Positions 27,147 to 36,504 are shown, counted from the stretch's first letter. The stretch: DNA of 39,814 bases from Pseudomonadota bacterium (GCA_021808445.1 JAKBBP010000026.1:1-39814), one strand, 5' to 3'. Notes: generated by a model from the letters alone, not told the origin. Numbers and translations: made by a program.

Positions 27147-28994
27147 ATGCCAGCATCCGCCAAGGCCTCGCCCGCCGCGCGCAAGCGCGCCAAGGCCGCT
27201 CCGCCCCCAAGTGTCGGGCCCCGCTACCGCGTGCGCATGCTCAAGCTGCACGCGCATGTCTTCGACGTGGAACTCGAGCTGGAGCGCCCCGACCCGGGCG
27301 GCCAGGAACTGTGGCTTCCGGTGTGGGTGCCGGGCAGCTACCTGGTGCGCGAGTTCGCACGCCATGTGCTGGAGATGCGCGCCTTTTGCGGACGTCGCGA
27401 ACTGGGCCTGCGCAAGACGGCGAAGAACCGCTGGCGTATCGAGGCCTGCGAAGGTCCTTTGCGGGTGCAGCTCAGCGTATATGCGCACGACGCCTCGGTG
27501 CGCGCCGCGTGGCTGGACCCATCGCGGGGTTTTTTCAACGCCAGCAGCCTGCTGCCGGCGGCCGCGGGTTTCGAGCATGTCGAGCACCAGCTCAGCCTGG
27601 AGCCGCCGCCCGGGCTGGGCTGGAGCGTGGCCACCACGCTGCCGGCGCGCCAGGTCGACGAGCGCGGCTTCGGCAGCTACGCGGCGCGCGACTACGAACA
27701 CCTGGTGGACCATCCCGTGGCCTGCGGCGACCACCTGCGCATGGCTTTCCGCGCCTGCGGTACCCCGCACGAGATGGTGCTGGAGCACGCTTCGCGCCTG
27801 CGCGAGCAGGTCGACCAGCGCCGGCTGACCGCCGACCTGCGGCGCATCTGCGAGGCGCAGATCGCGCTGTTCGAACCGGATGCGCCACGCGCGCCTTTCC
27901 GTCGCTACGCCTTCCTGCTGGCTCCGTCGCCCACCGGCTGGGGAGGCCTGGAGCACGCCGACAGCAGCGCGTTGATCTGCGCCGAGGCGGACCTTCCGCA
28001 CCCGCGAGACGGCGCCGACGCAGGCGCCGGCTACCGGCGCCTGCTCGGCCTGTGCAGCCACGAATACTTCCATGCCTGGAACGTCAAGCGCATCCGTCCG
28101 CAGGCGCTGACTCCCATCGACCTCGAGCGCGAGAACCTCACCGGCATGCTGTGGCTGTTCGAGGGATTCACCTCGTATTACGACGATCTCATCCTGCGGC
28201 GGACCGGGCTGATCAGCCCCCAGCAGTACCTGCAGCTGCTGGTCGAGGCCATGCGCGCCGTGCAGGCCACCCCGGGGCGCCACGTGCAAAGCCTGGAGGA
28301 GGCGAGCTTCGACGCCTGGATCAAGTTCTACCGGCCCGACGAGAACACCCCCAACGCCACGGTGAGCTACTACACCCTGGGCGGCTTGTTCGCGCTGGCG
28401 CTGGACCTGCACCTGCGCAGCCGGGGCCGGGGCTGCCTGGACGACGTGATGCGCCTGCTCTGGAGGCGCTACGGTCGGGCCGATGCGCCGCTGCGTGGCA
28501 AGGGCGTGCCCGAGGATGCCCTTCCCGCGCTGGTGCGCGAAGCCTGCGGCGCCGATGTGCGCGCCTGGTTCGCGCGCCACGTGCAGGGGCGCGAGGAGCT
28601 GCCGCTGCAGCGCCTGCTGGCCGGCTTCGGGATCGAGCTGTCGCATGCCGCGCCGGAGCCGGTGGATGCCCTGGGATTGCGCCTGGATGGCGCCTCCAGC
28701 TGGCCGATGGTGCGCTACGTGCGCAACGGATCCTGGGCCGAACAGGCCGGCCTGTGCGCGGGCGACGTGCTGGTGGCGATCAACGAGCAACAGGCCGGTG
28801 GCGCGAACCTGGCACGCCAGTGGCGCCGCGCCCGGCCGGGGCAGAGCTGGAGCGTCCACGCGATGCGCGACGGGCGCCTGCTGCAGCTTCGCGCGCCCCT
28901 GCCCCAGCCGGCCCCAGGCCCCGTGCAGCTTCAACTGACGGCCCGGCCCTCGGCCTCCGCGCTGCGCCTGCGCCGCGCCTGGCTGGGCGGCTGA
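27147..28994 (+). CDS. M61 family aminopeptidase with C-terminal PDZ domain
   Basis: A 615-residue glycyl-aminopeptidase-like metalloprotease. The N-terminal beta-rich domain (RYRVRMLKLHAHVFDVELEL, VPGSYLVREFARHV) is followed by the zinc site H305-E306-YFH309 in CSHEYFHAWNVKRIRP and the third ligand region LFEGFTSYYDD (E339). Residues about 505-590 form a PDZ-like domain (WAEQAGLCAGDVLVAINEQ). M61 members typically remove N-terminal Gly or Ala. No signal peptide is visible; the first 25 residues are basic and Ala-rich. Start codons of this gene and the divergent EAL gene are 27 bp apart, so the promoters must overlap coding DNA or one start is misplaced. Confidence 0.88.
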   Translation: MPASAKASPAARKRAKAAPPPSVGPRYRVRMLKLHAHVFDVELELERPDPGGQELWLPVWVPGSYLVREFARHVLEMRAFCGRRELGLRKTAKNRWRIEACEGPLRVQLSVYAHDASVRAAWLDPSRGFFNASSLLPAAAGFEHVEHQLSLEPPPGLGWSVATTLPARQVDERGFGSYAARDYEHLVDHPVACGDHLRMAFRACGTPHEMVLEHASRLREQVDQRRLTADLRRICEAQIALFEPDAPRAPFRRYAFLLAPSPTGWGGLEHADSSALICAEADLPHPRDGADAGAGYRRLLGLCSHEYFHAWNVKRIRPQALTPIDLERENLTGMLWLFEGFTSYYDDLILRRTGLISPQQYLQLLVEAMRAVQATPGRHVQSLEEASFDAWIKFYRPDENTPNATVSYYTLGGLFALALDLHLRSRGRGCLDDVMRLLWRRYGRADAPLRGKGVPEDALPALVREACGADVRAWFARHVQGREELPLQRLLAGFGIELSHAAPEPVDALGLRLDGASSWPMVRYVRNGSWAEQAGLCAGDVLVAINEQQAGGANLARQWRRARPGQSWSVHAMRDGRLLQLRAPLPQPAPGPVQLQLTARPSASALRLRRAWLGG

Positions 28995-29051
28995 GGCCGT
29001 CGCGCCGGTTTCCCGCCCCCCCACCATCCGACGACCCGCTAGGAGAAGGCC

Positions 29052-29828
29052 ATGAACCCCGAAAACCTGCTGCTCGAAGTCCACGACCAGGTAGCGCTGA
29101 TCCGGCTGCACCGGCCGAAGCAGCTCAACGCGCTGAACGATGCGCTGATGGACGAGCTCGGCCAGGCCCTGGCCATGTATGAAGCCGACGAAGCCATCGG
29201 ATGCATCGTGCTCACCGGCAGCGAAAGGGCCTTCGCGGCCGGCGCGGACATCGCGGCCATGGCCACGAAGGACTACATGCAGGCCTACCGCGAGGATTTC
29301 ATCACGCGCAACTGGGAGCGCATGCGCAGCATCCGCAAGCCGGTGATCGCGGCGGTGGCGGGCTACGCGCTGGGGGGGGGTTGCGAGCTGGCGATGATGT
29401 GCGATTTCATCATCGCCGCCGACGACGCCCGCTTCGGACAGCCGGAGATCCGCATCGGCATCATCCCCGGCGCCGGGGGCACGCAACGCCTTCCACGCGC
29501 GGTGGGCAAGAGCAAGGCCATGGACCTGGCGCTGACTGCGCGCCTCATGGACGCGGCGGAGGCCGAGCGCGCCGGGCTGGTCTCCCGGGTGGTGCCCGCG
29601 GCGCGCCTGCTGGACGAGGCGCTGGAAGCGGCGCGCACCATCTGCGCCTTCCCGCGCCAGACCGTGATGCTGACCAAGGACTGCGTGAACCGGGCTTTCG
29701 AGACCCCGCTGGCCGACGGGCTGATGTATGAGCGCCGGGTGTTCCACAGCCTGTTCGGCACCCACGACCAGCGCGAGGGCATGGCCGCCTTCCTGGAAAA
29801 GCGCAGCCCGAAGTTCGAGAACCGCTGA
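29052..29828 (+). CDS. Enoyl-CoA hydratase (crotonase family)
   Basis: A 258-residue crotonase that hydrates trans-2-enoyl-CoA in fatty acid or phenylacetate oxidation. FAAGADIAAM and GYALGGGCELAMMCD build the oxyanion hole and CoA site, and the catalytic Glu region is GQPEIRIGIIPGAGGTQRL. The ATG at 29052 follows AGGAGA. The GGG of ALGGGCEL is encoded within a run of nine G (29372-29380), a spot prone to slippage. A GC-rich hairpin after the stop (29842-29859) lacks a U-tract. Confidence 0.93.
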   Translation: MNPENLLLEVHDQVALIRLHRPKQLNALNDALMDELGQALAMYEADEAIGCIVLTGSERAFAAGADIAAMATKDYMQAYREDFITRNWERMRSIRKPVIAAVAGYALGGGCELAMMCDFIIAADDARFGQPEIRIGIIPGAGGTQRLPRAVGKSKAMDLALTARLMDAAEAERAGLVSRVVPAARLLDEALEAARTICAFPRQTVMLTKDCVNRAFETPLADGLMYERRVFHSLFGTHDQREGMAAFLEKRSPKFENR

Positions 29829-29860
29829 GGCCTTCCGGACACCCCCGCCTGGGCGGGGGC

Positions 29861-29888
29861 TTGAGCGCCGGACGGGCTCGCGTATAAT
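29861..29888 (+). promoter_or_regulatory. Sigma-70 promoter of the tRNA gene
   Basis: TTGAGC (29861-29866), a 16-bp spacer and a perfect TATAAT (29883-29888) lie 11 bp upstream of the tRNA 5' end. This is the clearest housekeeping promoter in the window. Confidence 0.85.
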
Positions 29889-29899
29889 GGTCTGCTTTT

Positions 29900-29976
<77 letters not shown>

Positions 29977-29984
29977 GAATGCCC

Positions 29985-30018
29985 AAAGCCCCGAAGTCGA
30001 AGGACTCCGGGGCTTTTT
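29985..30018 (+). terminator. Intrinsic terminator of the tRNA gene
   Basis: AAAGCCCCG (29985-29993) pairs with CGGGGCTTT (30008-30016), with an inner AGTC/GACT extension, and is followed by a T-run through 30018. It begins 9 bp after the tRNA 3' end. Confidence 0.9.
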
Positions 30019-30111
30019 GCTTCAGGCATGCTTTCGGCGCGGGAGGGCTGCGCGGCGCGGCCTGCGTATCATGCGCGCTGACATGGCCCTGGCGCTCGAG
30101 CGCGGTTTTCG

Positions 30112-31008
30112 ATGACCCGATCCTCTGTAGCCCGCAAGGGCATCCTCCTCGCCGGCGGATCCGGCACCCGGCTGTACCCGGTGACCCAGGCGGTGAGCAA
30201 GCAGCTGCTGCCGGTGTACGACAAGCCGATGGTGTATTACCCGCTGTCCACCCTGATGCTGGCCGGCATCCGCGAAGTGCTGCTCATTTCCACGCCGCAG
30301 GACACCCCGCGCTTCCAGCAACTCCTCGGCGATGGCAGCCAGTGGGGTCTGGATCTGCATTACGCGGTGCAGCCCAGCCCGGACGGGCTGGCGCAGGCCT
30401 TGCTCATCGGACGCGAATTCCTGGCCGGCGCACCGAGCTCGCTGGTGCTGGGGGACAACCTGTTCTGGGGCCACGACCTGCAAGCGCTGCTGGTGCAGGC
30501 CAATGCGCGCACGGATGCGGCCACGGTGTTCGCATACCACGTGCTCGATCCCGAGCGCTACGGGGTGGTGGAGTTCGACGCGCATGGCCGCGCCGTCAGC
30601 ATCGAGGAAAAGCCGGCAAAGCCCAGGAGCAGCTATGCCGTCACGGGGCTGTATTTCTACGACGGCCAGGCGAGCGACATCGCCGCCTCGCTGCGCCCTT
30701 CGGCGCGGGGAGAGCTGGAGATCACGGATCTGAACCGCATCTATCTGGAGCGCGGACAATTGCAGGTGACCACGCTGGGCCGCGGCTATGCCTGGCTGGA
30801 CACGGGCACCCACGAAAGCCTGCTGGACGCCGGGCAGTTCATCGCCACCCTGGAAAAGCGCCAGGGCCTGAAGGTGTCCTGCCCGGAGGAGATCGCCTGG
30901 CGCCAGGGCTGGATCGATGCCGGACAGTTGCAACGCCTGGCCGAGCCCATGCGCAAGAACGGCTACGGCCAGTACCTGCTGCGCCTGCTCGCCTCGCCCG
31001 GCCTCTGA
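30112..31008 (+). CDS. rfbA: Glucose-1-phosphate thymidylyltransferase
   Basis: RfbA makes dTDP-glucose from dTTP and glucose 1-phosphate, the first step toward dTDP-L-rhamnose. The 298-residue product has the nucleotide-binding motif [32 protein letters not shown], and [10 protein letters not shown] with the catalytic Asp. [13 protein letters not shown] and [11 protein letters not shown] follow. The ATG at 30112 lies 93 bp after the tRNA terminator. Only rfbC follows it; rfbB and rfbD are absent from the window. Confidence 0.96.
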   Translation: MTRSSVARKGILLAGGSGTRLYPVTQAVSKQLLPVYDKPMVYYPLSTLMLAGIREVLLISTPQDTPRFQQLLGDGSQWGLDLHYAVQPSPDGLAQALLIGREFLAGAPSSLVLGDNLFWGHDLQALLVQANARTDAATVFAYHVLDPERYGVVEFDAHGRAVSIEEKPAKPRSSYAVTGLYFYDGQASDIAASLRPSARGELEITDLNRIYLERGQLQVTTLGRGYAWLDTGTHESLLDAGQFIATLEKRQGLKVSCPEEIAWRQGWIDAGQLQRLAEPMRKNGYGQYLLRLLASPGL

Positions 31009-31017
31009 GACTGCGCC

Positions 31018-31572
31018 ATGCCCTACACCGTCACTCCCACCGCGCTGCCCGAGGTGCTGGTGCTCGAGCCCAAGGCCTACGGCGACCCCCGGGGCTGGTT
31101 TTTCGAGAGCTACAACCGACGCGACTTCGCCGCCGCGACCGGAATCGACACCGAATTCGTGCAGGACAACCACTCACGCTCGGCGCTGGGGGTACTTCGC
31201 GGCCTGCACTACCAGATCCGCCACCCACAGGGAAAGCTGGTGCGCGTGGTGGCCGGGCGCGTGTGGGACGTGGCGGTGGACCTGCGCCGCAGCTCGCCGC
31301 GCTTCGGGCAATGGGCCGGCGTGGAGCTCTCCGCGGACAACCGACGCCAGCTGTGGATTCCCCCCGGCTTCGCGCATGGCTTTCTGAGCCTGTCCGAGGG
31401 CGCGGAGTTCCTCTACAAGACGACCGACTACTGGTTCGCCGAGCACGAGCGCTCCGTATCGTGGAACGATGCCCGCCTGGGGATCGCCTGGCCCTTGCAA
31501 GGGCTGCAGCCCGCGCTGGCCGCGAAGGATGCGGCGGCGCCCACGCTGGACCAGGCGGAATGTTTCGATTGA
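31018..31572 (+). CDS. rfbC: dTDP-4-dehydrorhamnose 3,5-epimerase
   Basis: RfbC epimerises dTDP-4-keto-6-deoxyglucose at C3 and C5. The 184-residue cupin protein contains VLEPKAYGDPRGWFFESYN, QDNHSRSALGVLRGLHYQ with the catalytic His, and IPPGFAHGFLSLSEGAEFLYKTTDYW. The ATG at 31018 is 9 bp after the rfbA stop, so the pair is co-translated. It is full length for the family. Confidence 0.96.
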   Translation: MPYTVTPTALPEVLVLEPKAYGDPRGWFFESYNRRDFAAATGIDTEFVQDNHSRSALGVLRGLHYQIRHPQGKLVRVVAGRVWDVAVDLRRSSPRFGQWAGVELSADNRRQLWIPPGFAHGFLSLSEGAEFLYKTTDYWFAEHERSVSWNDARLGIAWPLQGLQPALAAKDAAAPTLDQAECFD

Positions 31573-31664
31573 GAGCCCCGCTCCCAGGGCCCGCAGCGCC
31601 ACGCGGGGAGCCCGCGCGGCCACTACAATCGGATCCTGCCTCCCACCCCTTCAGGAACCCGCAC

Positions 31665-32045
31665 ATGCGCGTGGCCGCCCCGAACCTGCTGCGTCCGAGC
31701 CTGGCTGCCGCGCTGGCGCTGGTCGGTGCATGCGCGACGGCGCAGGTTCTGCCACCCGGTCCGGCGCGCGTGTACCCCATGGGTAGCCTGATGGGCTATG
31801 CCACCTTCGGCTCCGGCCCCACGCTGAGCGTGAACTGCGTGAGCTATCGGCTGGGCCCGGGACTGCGCGTGGAGAACACCCAGCAGCGGGTGATCCTGCT
31901 GGGCCAATTGCCGGGGCTCAAGGGCCCGGCGGTGTTCGAGCGTGACTCCATGGGCAATGTGTTCAGGGTGTGGATGCTGCACGCCAACCAGGTGGTCAGC
32001 GGGGTGCCAGCCGCCCCCAACCAATGCCTGTTCCAGCCCGGCTGA
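31665..32045 (+). CDS. Small exported protein of unknown function
   Basis: A 126-residue protein I do not recognise. Residues 1-27 form a signal peptide (basic R2 and R10, core [14 protein letters not shown]); it could be cut after ATA by signal peptidase I, or C23 in LVGAC could be a lipobox. The mature part is short and contains two further Cys (in SVNCVSYRL and NQCLFQPG) that may form a disulfide. AGGA lies about ten bases before the ATG. It stands between rfbC and miaB and shows no link with either. Confidence 0.65.
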   Translation: MRVAAPNLLRPSLAAALALVGACATAQVLPPGPARVYPMGSLMGYATFGSGPTLSVNCVSYRLGPGLRVENTQQRVILLGQLPGLKGPAVFERDSMGNVFRVWMLHANQVVSGVPAAPNQCLFQPG

Positions 32046-32112
32046 AGGCCCTGCCCGTGCCCGGGCGGGCACAGGCCCCGCGCCGGTACGCACACCGCGT
32101 CGCCCCCCGATC

Positions 32113-33432
32113 ATGAAAAAGCTCTACATCAAGACCTTCGGCTGCCAGATGAACGAGTACGACTCGGCCAAGATGGCCGACGTGCTCGGAGCCTCGCAGC
32201 CATGGCAACCGACCGATACCCCGGAGGACGCCGACCTGGTGCTGCTCAACACCTGCTCCATCCGCGAGAAGGCGCAGGAAAAGGTGTTCAGCGACCTCGG
32301 ACGCCTGCGCCTGCTGAAGAAGGAGCGCCCGGGCCTGCGCATCGGCGTGGCCGGCTGCGTGGCCAGCCAGGAGGGCGCGGCCATCGTCGAGCGCGTGCCC
32401 TTCGTCGACCTGGTGTTCGGGCCGCAGACCCTGCACCGGCTGCCCGAACTTCTGGAAGCCCGCGAGCGCACCGGCCGCTCGCAGGTGGACGTGAGCTTTC
32501 CGGAGATCGAGAAGTTCGACCACCTCCCGGCCGCGCGCGCCGAGGGTGCCACCGCCTTCGTGTCCATCATGGAGGGTTGCAGCAAGTACTGCAGCTATTG
32601 CGTGGTTCCCTACACCCGCGGCGAGGAAGTCTCTCGCCCGCTGGAGGATGTGCTTACCGAGGTGGCGGAACTGGCCTCGCAGGGGGTGCGCGAGGTCACG
32701 CTGCTGGGCCAGAACGTCAACGCCTGGCGCGCCGAGGTCGACGGTGAGCCGGGAGATTTCGCGCTGCTGCTGGAGTACGTGGCGGAGATTCCCGGCATCG
32801 AGCGCATTCGCTACACCACCAGCCACCCCAATGAGTTCACCCAGCGCCTGATCGACGCGCATGCGCGAATTCCCCAGCTGGTCGCCCATGTGCACCTTCC
32901 GGTGCAGCACGGCTCGGACCGCGTGCTGGCGGCCATGAAGCGCGGCTACACCGCGCTGCAGTTCAAGCAGATCGCGCGCAAGCTGCGGGCGGCTCGCCCC
33001 GGCATCAGCATCAGCTCGGACTTCATCGTGGGCTTCCCGGGGGAGACCGAGGCCGACTTCGAGCAGCTGATGAAACTGGTCGAGGACGTGCGTTTCGACG
33101 CGAGTTTCAGCTTCGTGTTCAGCGCCCGCCCGGGAACTCCGGCCGCCGCCCTGCACGACGACACCCCGCAGGAGATCAAGCTGCAGCGCCTGCAACGCCT
33201 GCAGGCGCGGCTGGAGGCCTTCGCGCGGGAGATCTCCGAGGCCATGGTCGGCACCACCCAGCGCGTGCTGGTCGAAGGGCCGAGCCGGCGCGATGCCGAG
33301 GAATTGCAGGGACGTACCGAGAACAACCGCATGGTGCACTTCCAGGGGCCGCGCGGGCTGGTCGGCCGCATGGTGGACATGCGCATCGCGGCCGCCTACC
33401 CACACTCGCTGCGCGGCGAGCTGCTCTCGTAG
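32113..33432 (+). CDS. miaB: tRNA-2-methylthio-N6-isopentenyladenosine synthase
   Basis: MiaB is a radical-SAM enzyme that adds the methylthio group at position 37 of tRNAs reading codons that start with U. The 439-residue product has the three N-terminal cluster cysteines (FGCQMN, NTCSIR, AGCVASQ), the radical-SAM motif [15 protein letters not shown] and the C-terminal TRAM domain (about 375-439). The start [20 protein letters not shown] at 32113 is canonical; the frame upstream is only open, not conserved. Confidence 0.97.
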   Translation: MKKLYIKTFGCQMNEYDSAKMADVLGASQPWQPTDTPEDADLVLLNTCSIREKAQEKVFSDLGRLRLLKKERPGLRIGVAGCVASQEGAAIVERVPFVDLVFGPQTLHRLPELLEARERTGRSQVDVSFPEIEKFDHLPAARAEGATAFVSIMEGCSKYCSYCVVPYTRGEEVSRPLEDVLTEVAELASQGVREVTLLGQNVNAWRAEVDGEPGDFALLLEYVAEIPGIERIRYTTSHPNEFTQRLIDAHARIPQLVAHVHLPVQHGSDRVLAAMKRGYTALQFKQIARKLRAARPGISISSDFIVGFPGETEADFEQLMKLVEDVRFDASFSFVFSARPGTPAAALHDDTPQEIKLQRLQRLQARLEAFAREISEAMVGTTQRVLVEGPSRRDAEELQGRTENNRMVHFQGPRGLVGRMVDMRIAAAYPHSLRGELLS

Positions 33433-33504
33433 CTCGCGCGCCCGGCTGTCCGGGCGCGCCGGGAGCATGACGCGCCCCGCCCGGGGCGAGCCGCGGCTGC
33501 GGAC

Positions 33505-34767
33505 CTACTGGATCGCCAGGCGCAGCGCGTCCCACATGCGCTTGAACAGGCCGGCCTGACGCACCGGGGCCAGCACCTGCAGCGGGTAGCTTCCCATCGG
33601 TTTGCCCGCCAGCGCCACGTTGAGCGTGCCCACGCGCTGGCCCGCGGCGAGCGGCGCCACCAGGGGATTGTTGCGCTGGATGGTGGTCTGGATGCGCGAG
33701 GCGTCTCCACGCGGCACCGTGACCACGACGTCCTGCAGGCTGCCCAGCGCGACGGTGGAGGTCGCGCCCTTCCACACGGGCGCCTGCATCAGCGCCTTGC
33801 CGGCCTGCAGCAGATGCACGTCGTCGAAATTCTGATAGGCCCAGTTCAGCAGCACGGCACTCTCGGCCACGCGCGCGTGCTCGGTGGGGGTGCCCAAGAC
33901 CACGGTCAGGACGCGGCGCGGCCCGGTGGGCGTCTTGCGCAGCGCGGTGGTGATCATGCAATAGCCGGCATGCTCGGTGTAGCCGGTCTTCATGCCGTCC
34001 ACCGAGGGATCGGTGAACAGCAGGCTCACGCGGTTGGGCTGCGTGATGTGGTTGTAGGTGAACTCCTTGACCTTGAAGTAGCGCGCGAAATCCCCGGGAA
34101 AGTCGCGGATGATGTGGGTGGCGATCACTGCCAGGTCATGCGCGCTGCTGTGATGCCCGGGATCCGGCAGGCCGGTGGGGTCCATGAAATGCGTGTCGTG
34201 CAGGCCCCATTGCTGGGCCTGGCTGTTCATCATGGACACGAAGGTGGCCTCGGAGCCGGCCACCGTCTGCGCCAGGGTCATCGCGGCGTCGTTGCCCGAT
34301 TGCACGATCATGCCCATCAGCAGGTCGTCCACCGACACCGGCACGCGCGGGTCGATGAACATGCGCGAGCCGCCGGTGTGCCAGGCTTTCACGCTCTCGT
34401 GCACCATCTGGTCGCGCTTGACGGTGCCGTCCTTGATCGCCTTGAAGGTGAGGTAGGCGGTCATCAGCTTGGTGAGCGAGGCCGGCGCCTCGACCTGGTG
34501 GGCATCGTGCTGGGCCAGGATCTGGTTGCTGGTGAGGTCGAGCACCAGCCAGCTGCGCGCGTCCAGGTTGGGCGGCGTGACGGTCTGCAGTAGCGCGGCC
34601 GTCGGACCGTCGGGCAGGTTGCCGGGCCCGACCGCGGGAGCCGGGGCCGAGGCCGTGGCCGGGGACGGGCCGGCCGCGCTGGCCGCAGGCAGCACGGCGA
34701 AGCCAAGGGACAGGACGAGCGCGCCAGCGACCAGGCGGCGCGAGGAGCGGAATTCGGACGGGAACAT
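33505..34767 (-). CDS. D-alanyl-D-alanine carboxypeptidase (PBP5/6 type)
   Basis: A low-molecular-weight penicillin-binding protein that trims the terminal D-Ala from peptidoglycan pentapeptides in the periplasm. The start at 34767 (MFPSEFRSSRRLV) gives a signal peptide cut about ASAAG. The active-site motifs are S97-L-T-K100, SGN (QSGNDAAM) and KTG (GMKTGYTEHAG). The C-terminal beta domain runs from about 330, and the protein ends KRMWDALRLAIQ, an amphipathic helix typical of membrane attachment. A Pro/Ala-rich segment (33-50) follows the signal peptide. No Shine-Dalgarno is evident. Confidence 0.94.
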   Translation of the reverse strand: MFPSEFRSSRRLVAGALVLSLGFAVLPAASAAGPSPATASAPAPAVGPGNLPDGPTAALLQTVTPPNLDARSWLVLDLTSNQILAQHDAHQVEAPASLTKLMTAYLTFKAIKDGTVKRDQMVHESVKAWHTGGSRMFIDPRVPVSVDDLLMGMIVQSGNDAAMTLAQTVAGSEATFVSMMNSQAQQWGLHDTHFMDPTGLPDPGHHSSAHDLAVIATHIIRDFPGDFARYFKVKEFTYNHITQPNRVSLLFTDPSVDGMKTGYTEHAGYCMITTALRKTPTGPRRVLTVVLGTPTEHARVAESAVLLNWAYQNFDDVHLLQAGKALMQAPVWKGATSTVALGSLQDVVVTVPRGDASRIQTTIQRNNPLVAPLAAGQRVGTLNVALAGKPMGSYPLQVLAPVRQAGLFKRMWDALRLAIQ

Positions 34768-34926
34768 GGACGATTCGGACAATGCTGGGAATCCGGCTTC
34801 GTGCCGGCGGACGCCTGCGGCCCGCGCTTCGCGACGCGCAAGCCTGTGCACCATAGCAGCGAGCGAGGCGCTTGTGGTTTCCTCACGTTTCCTTCGGCCC
34901 CGGGGCAGGCCGAGGGGCGGGCCGGT

Positions 34927-35592
34927 TCAGTCGGGGAGGGTCGCGTGCCAGGCACACACCCATTGCTTGAGCGGCGTGAGCATGCCATGGAAAAAATGGC
35001 CGGCGCCGGGCACGACGAGCACGGGTTGCGACTGCGGGCGCGCCCAGTCCATCGTGGCAGCCAGGGGCACGACCTCGTCGGCCTCGCCATGCACGACCAG
35101 CACGCGCCGCGCCAGGGGATGGCCGGCGTCGTCGCGCAGGGCCGGAACGGCAAAACTGGCCACGGCGGGTGCGACCAGGCACAGGTGATGCACCTCACGC
35201 CCCTGCTCCCGCAACTGGGCGCACAGGCGCGCAGCCACGAAGCCCCCGAAGGAAAAGCCGGAGATGGCCAGCGGCGCGTCGTCGGCCAGGTCCAGCTCGC
35301 GCTGGGCATGTTGCATGGCGGCGCGCAGGTCCTCGGTCTCGCCCAGGCCTTCGGAATAGCTTCCCTCGCTGGCTCCCACGCCGCGGAAGTTCGGCCGCAC
35401 CGCGACGTAGCCGAGCTGCACCCAGGCGCGCGCGAGGGTCTGCGCCACCTTGTTGTCCAGGGTGCCGCCCTGCAGGGGGTGGGGATGAGCGACCACCGCC
35501 AGGCCGCGAGGCGCCTGCGTCGGCGGGTCGATGGCCAGCTCCAGCATGCCGGCCGGGCCCTGGATGCGCTCGCGGCGGGTGGAGCGGTTCAT
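34927..35592 (-). CDS. Alpha/beta hydrolase (COG2945-like)
   Basis: A 221-residue cytosolic hydrolase. AVVAHPHPLQGGTLDNKV and VRPNFRGVGASEG are family motifs. The nucleophile is the Ser in SGFSFGGFVAA, with the acid in VHGEADEVVP and His in PGAGHFFHG. Substrate unknown. Its ATG overlaps the stop of the ferredoxin gene (35589-35592), so the two are translationally coupled. Confidence 0.87.
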   Translation of the reverse strand: MNRSTRRERIQGPAGMLELAIDPPTQAPRGLAVVAHPHPLQGGTLDNKVAQTLARAWVQLGYVAVRPNFRGVGASEGSYSEGLGETEDLRAAMQHAQRELDLADDAPLAISGFSFGGFVAARLCAQLREQGREVHHLCLVAPAVASFAVPALRDDAGHPLARRVLVVHGEADEVVPLAATMDWARPQSQPVLVVPGAGHFFHGMLTPLKQWVCAWHATLPD

Positions 35593-35915
35593 GTCGCCGG
35601 CTCCTCGGGCACCCGAAGGCGCTCGACGATCTCACCACGCTTCAGGTGGCGCTCGACGATCTCGTCGATGTCCTGCGGGTCCACGTAGGTGTACCAGATG
35701 CCCTGCGGATAGACCACGCACACGGGCCCCTGTTCGCAGCGTTCCATGCAGCCGGCGCGGTTCACCCGAACCTTGCCCGGGCCGGCGAGGCCGGCCTGCT
35801 TGACAGCCTTCTTGCAGTGCTCGAAGGCTGCCTCGGCGCCCTGGGCGGCGCAGCAGGGGCGCGGGCCGTCGCGCTGGTTGAGACAGAAGAACACGTGGTA
35901 CTGGTAGTGGCTCAT
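35589..35915 (-). CDS. Thioredoxin-like [2Fe-2S] ferredoxin
   Basis: A 108-residue protein of the thioredoxin-like ferredoxin type. The cluster cysteines are those of FFCLNQRDGPRPCC and AGCMERCEQGPVCVV, matching the C-x(n)-C ... C-x3-C spacing of the family. It likely carries electrons or senses redox state in the cytosol. It lies between hemJ (39 bp upstream) and the alpha/beta hydrolase (overlapping). Confidence 0.85.
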   Translation of the reverse strand: MSHYQYHVFFCLNQRDGPRPCCAAQGAEAAFEHCKKAVKQAGLAGPGKVRVNRAGCMERCEQGPVCVVYPQGIWYTYVDPQDIDEIVERHLKRGEIVERLRVPEEPAT

Positions 35916-35954
35916 GGTGGGCAGGGCGAGGCGCGCGGGTTCGTCTGCGCGATG

Positions 35955-36395
35955 TCAGAAGGGCTTGACCACCACCATCGGCACGATGACAAACAGCGCC
36001 ACGGTGGGAATCTCGTTGAACCAGCGGTACCAGCGATGGCTGTGGCGATTGCGGCCCTGCTCGAACTGGCGCAACAGGCGACGACAGTAGTGGTCGAAGC
36101 CCAGCAGGAGGATCACGAAACCGAGCTTGACGTGCATCCATCCATTGCCAGGGCCATGCAGACCGACGCCATAGACCAGCCAGAGCACCAGGCCGAAGCC
36201 CAGCGCCGGCACCATGAGGAGGGTCATGAAGCGCAGCAACTTGCGCGCCATCAACAACAGCCGCTCGCGTTCGGCGCGCGCCTCGGGCGCGTCGCCGACC
36301 ATGGCGAGGTTGACGTAGATGCGCGGCAGGTAGAACAGGCCGGCGAACCAGGAAACGACAAAGATGATGTGCAGGGCCTTGAACCACAGGAACAT
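35955..36395 (-). CDS. hemJ: Protoporphyrinogen IX oxidase HemJ
   Basis: HemJ oxidises protoporphyrinogen IX to protoporphyrin IX in the inner membrane. The 146-residue protein has about four helices and the family residues in LHIIFVVSWFAGLFYLPRIYV, the MHVKLGFV His and YRWFNEIPT. It matches the HemJ (formerly UPF0093) family well in length. hemB lies divergently 296 bp upstream, so two heme-pathway genes share an intergenic region. Confidence 0.92.
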   Translation of the reverse strand: MFLWFKALHIIFVVSWFAGLFYLPRIYVNLAMVGDAPEARAERERLLLMARKLLRFMTLLMVPALGFGLVLWLVYGVGLHGPGNGWMHVKLGFVILLLGFDHYCRRLLRQFEQGRNRHSHRWYRWFNEIPTVALFVIVPMVVVKPF

Positions 36396-36474
36396 CGGAA
36401 CTCCTCGGGGACGGGGCGGCAGCCCTGCATTGTGCCTGCCCCCGTCATGCGCTGCAGCCCGTGCCGCCAGGACC

Positions 36475-36504
36475 AAAAAAAGCGCCCCGGCCGGAGCCGG
36501 GGCG
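36475..36504 (-). terminator. Intrinsic terminator reading leftward, upstream of hemJ
   Basis: On the minus strand, CGCCCCGGC, a 4-nt loop and GCCGGGGCG form a perfect 9-bp stem (36483-36504), followed after one base by seven U (36481-36475). It lies 80 bp upstream of hemJ and faces no annotated minus-strand gene upstream, so it must end an unannotated transcript. Confidence 0.88.

Noticed and set aside
26259..29765. A very long minus-strand frame (over 1100 codons) across the M61 and crotonase genes.
   Set aside because: Only its last 287 codons carry an EAL domain. The rest is antisense to well-conserved plus-strand genes and is open because of the high GC content.
29842..29859. CCCCCGCC/GGCGGGGG hairpin after the crotonase gene as a terminator.
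   Set aside because: The loop is only two bases and only two T follow; it lies directly before the tRNA promoter.
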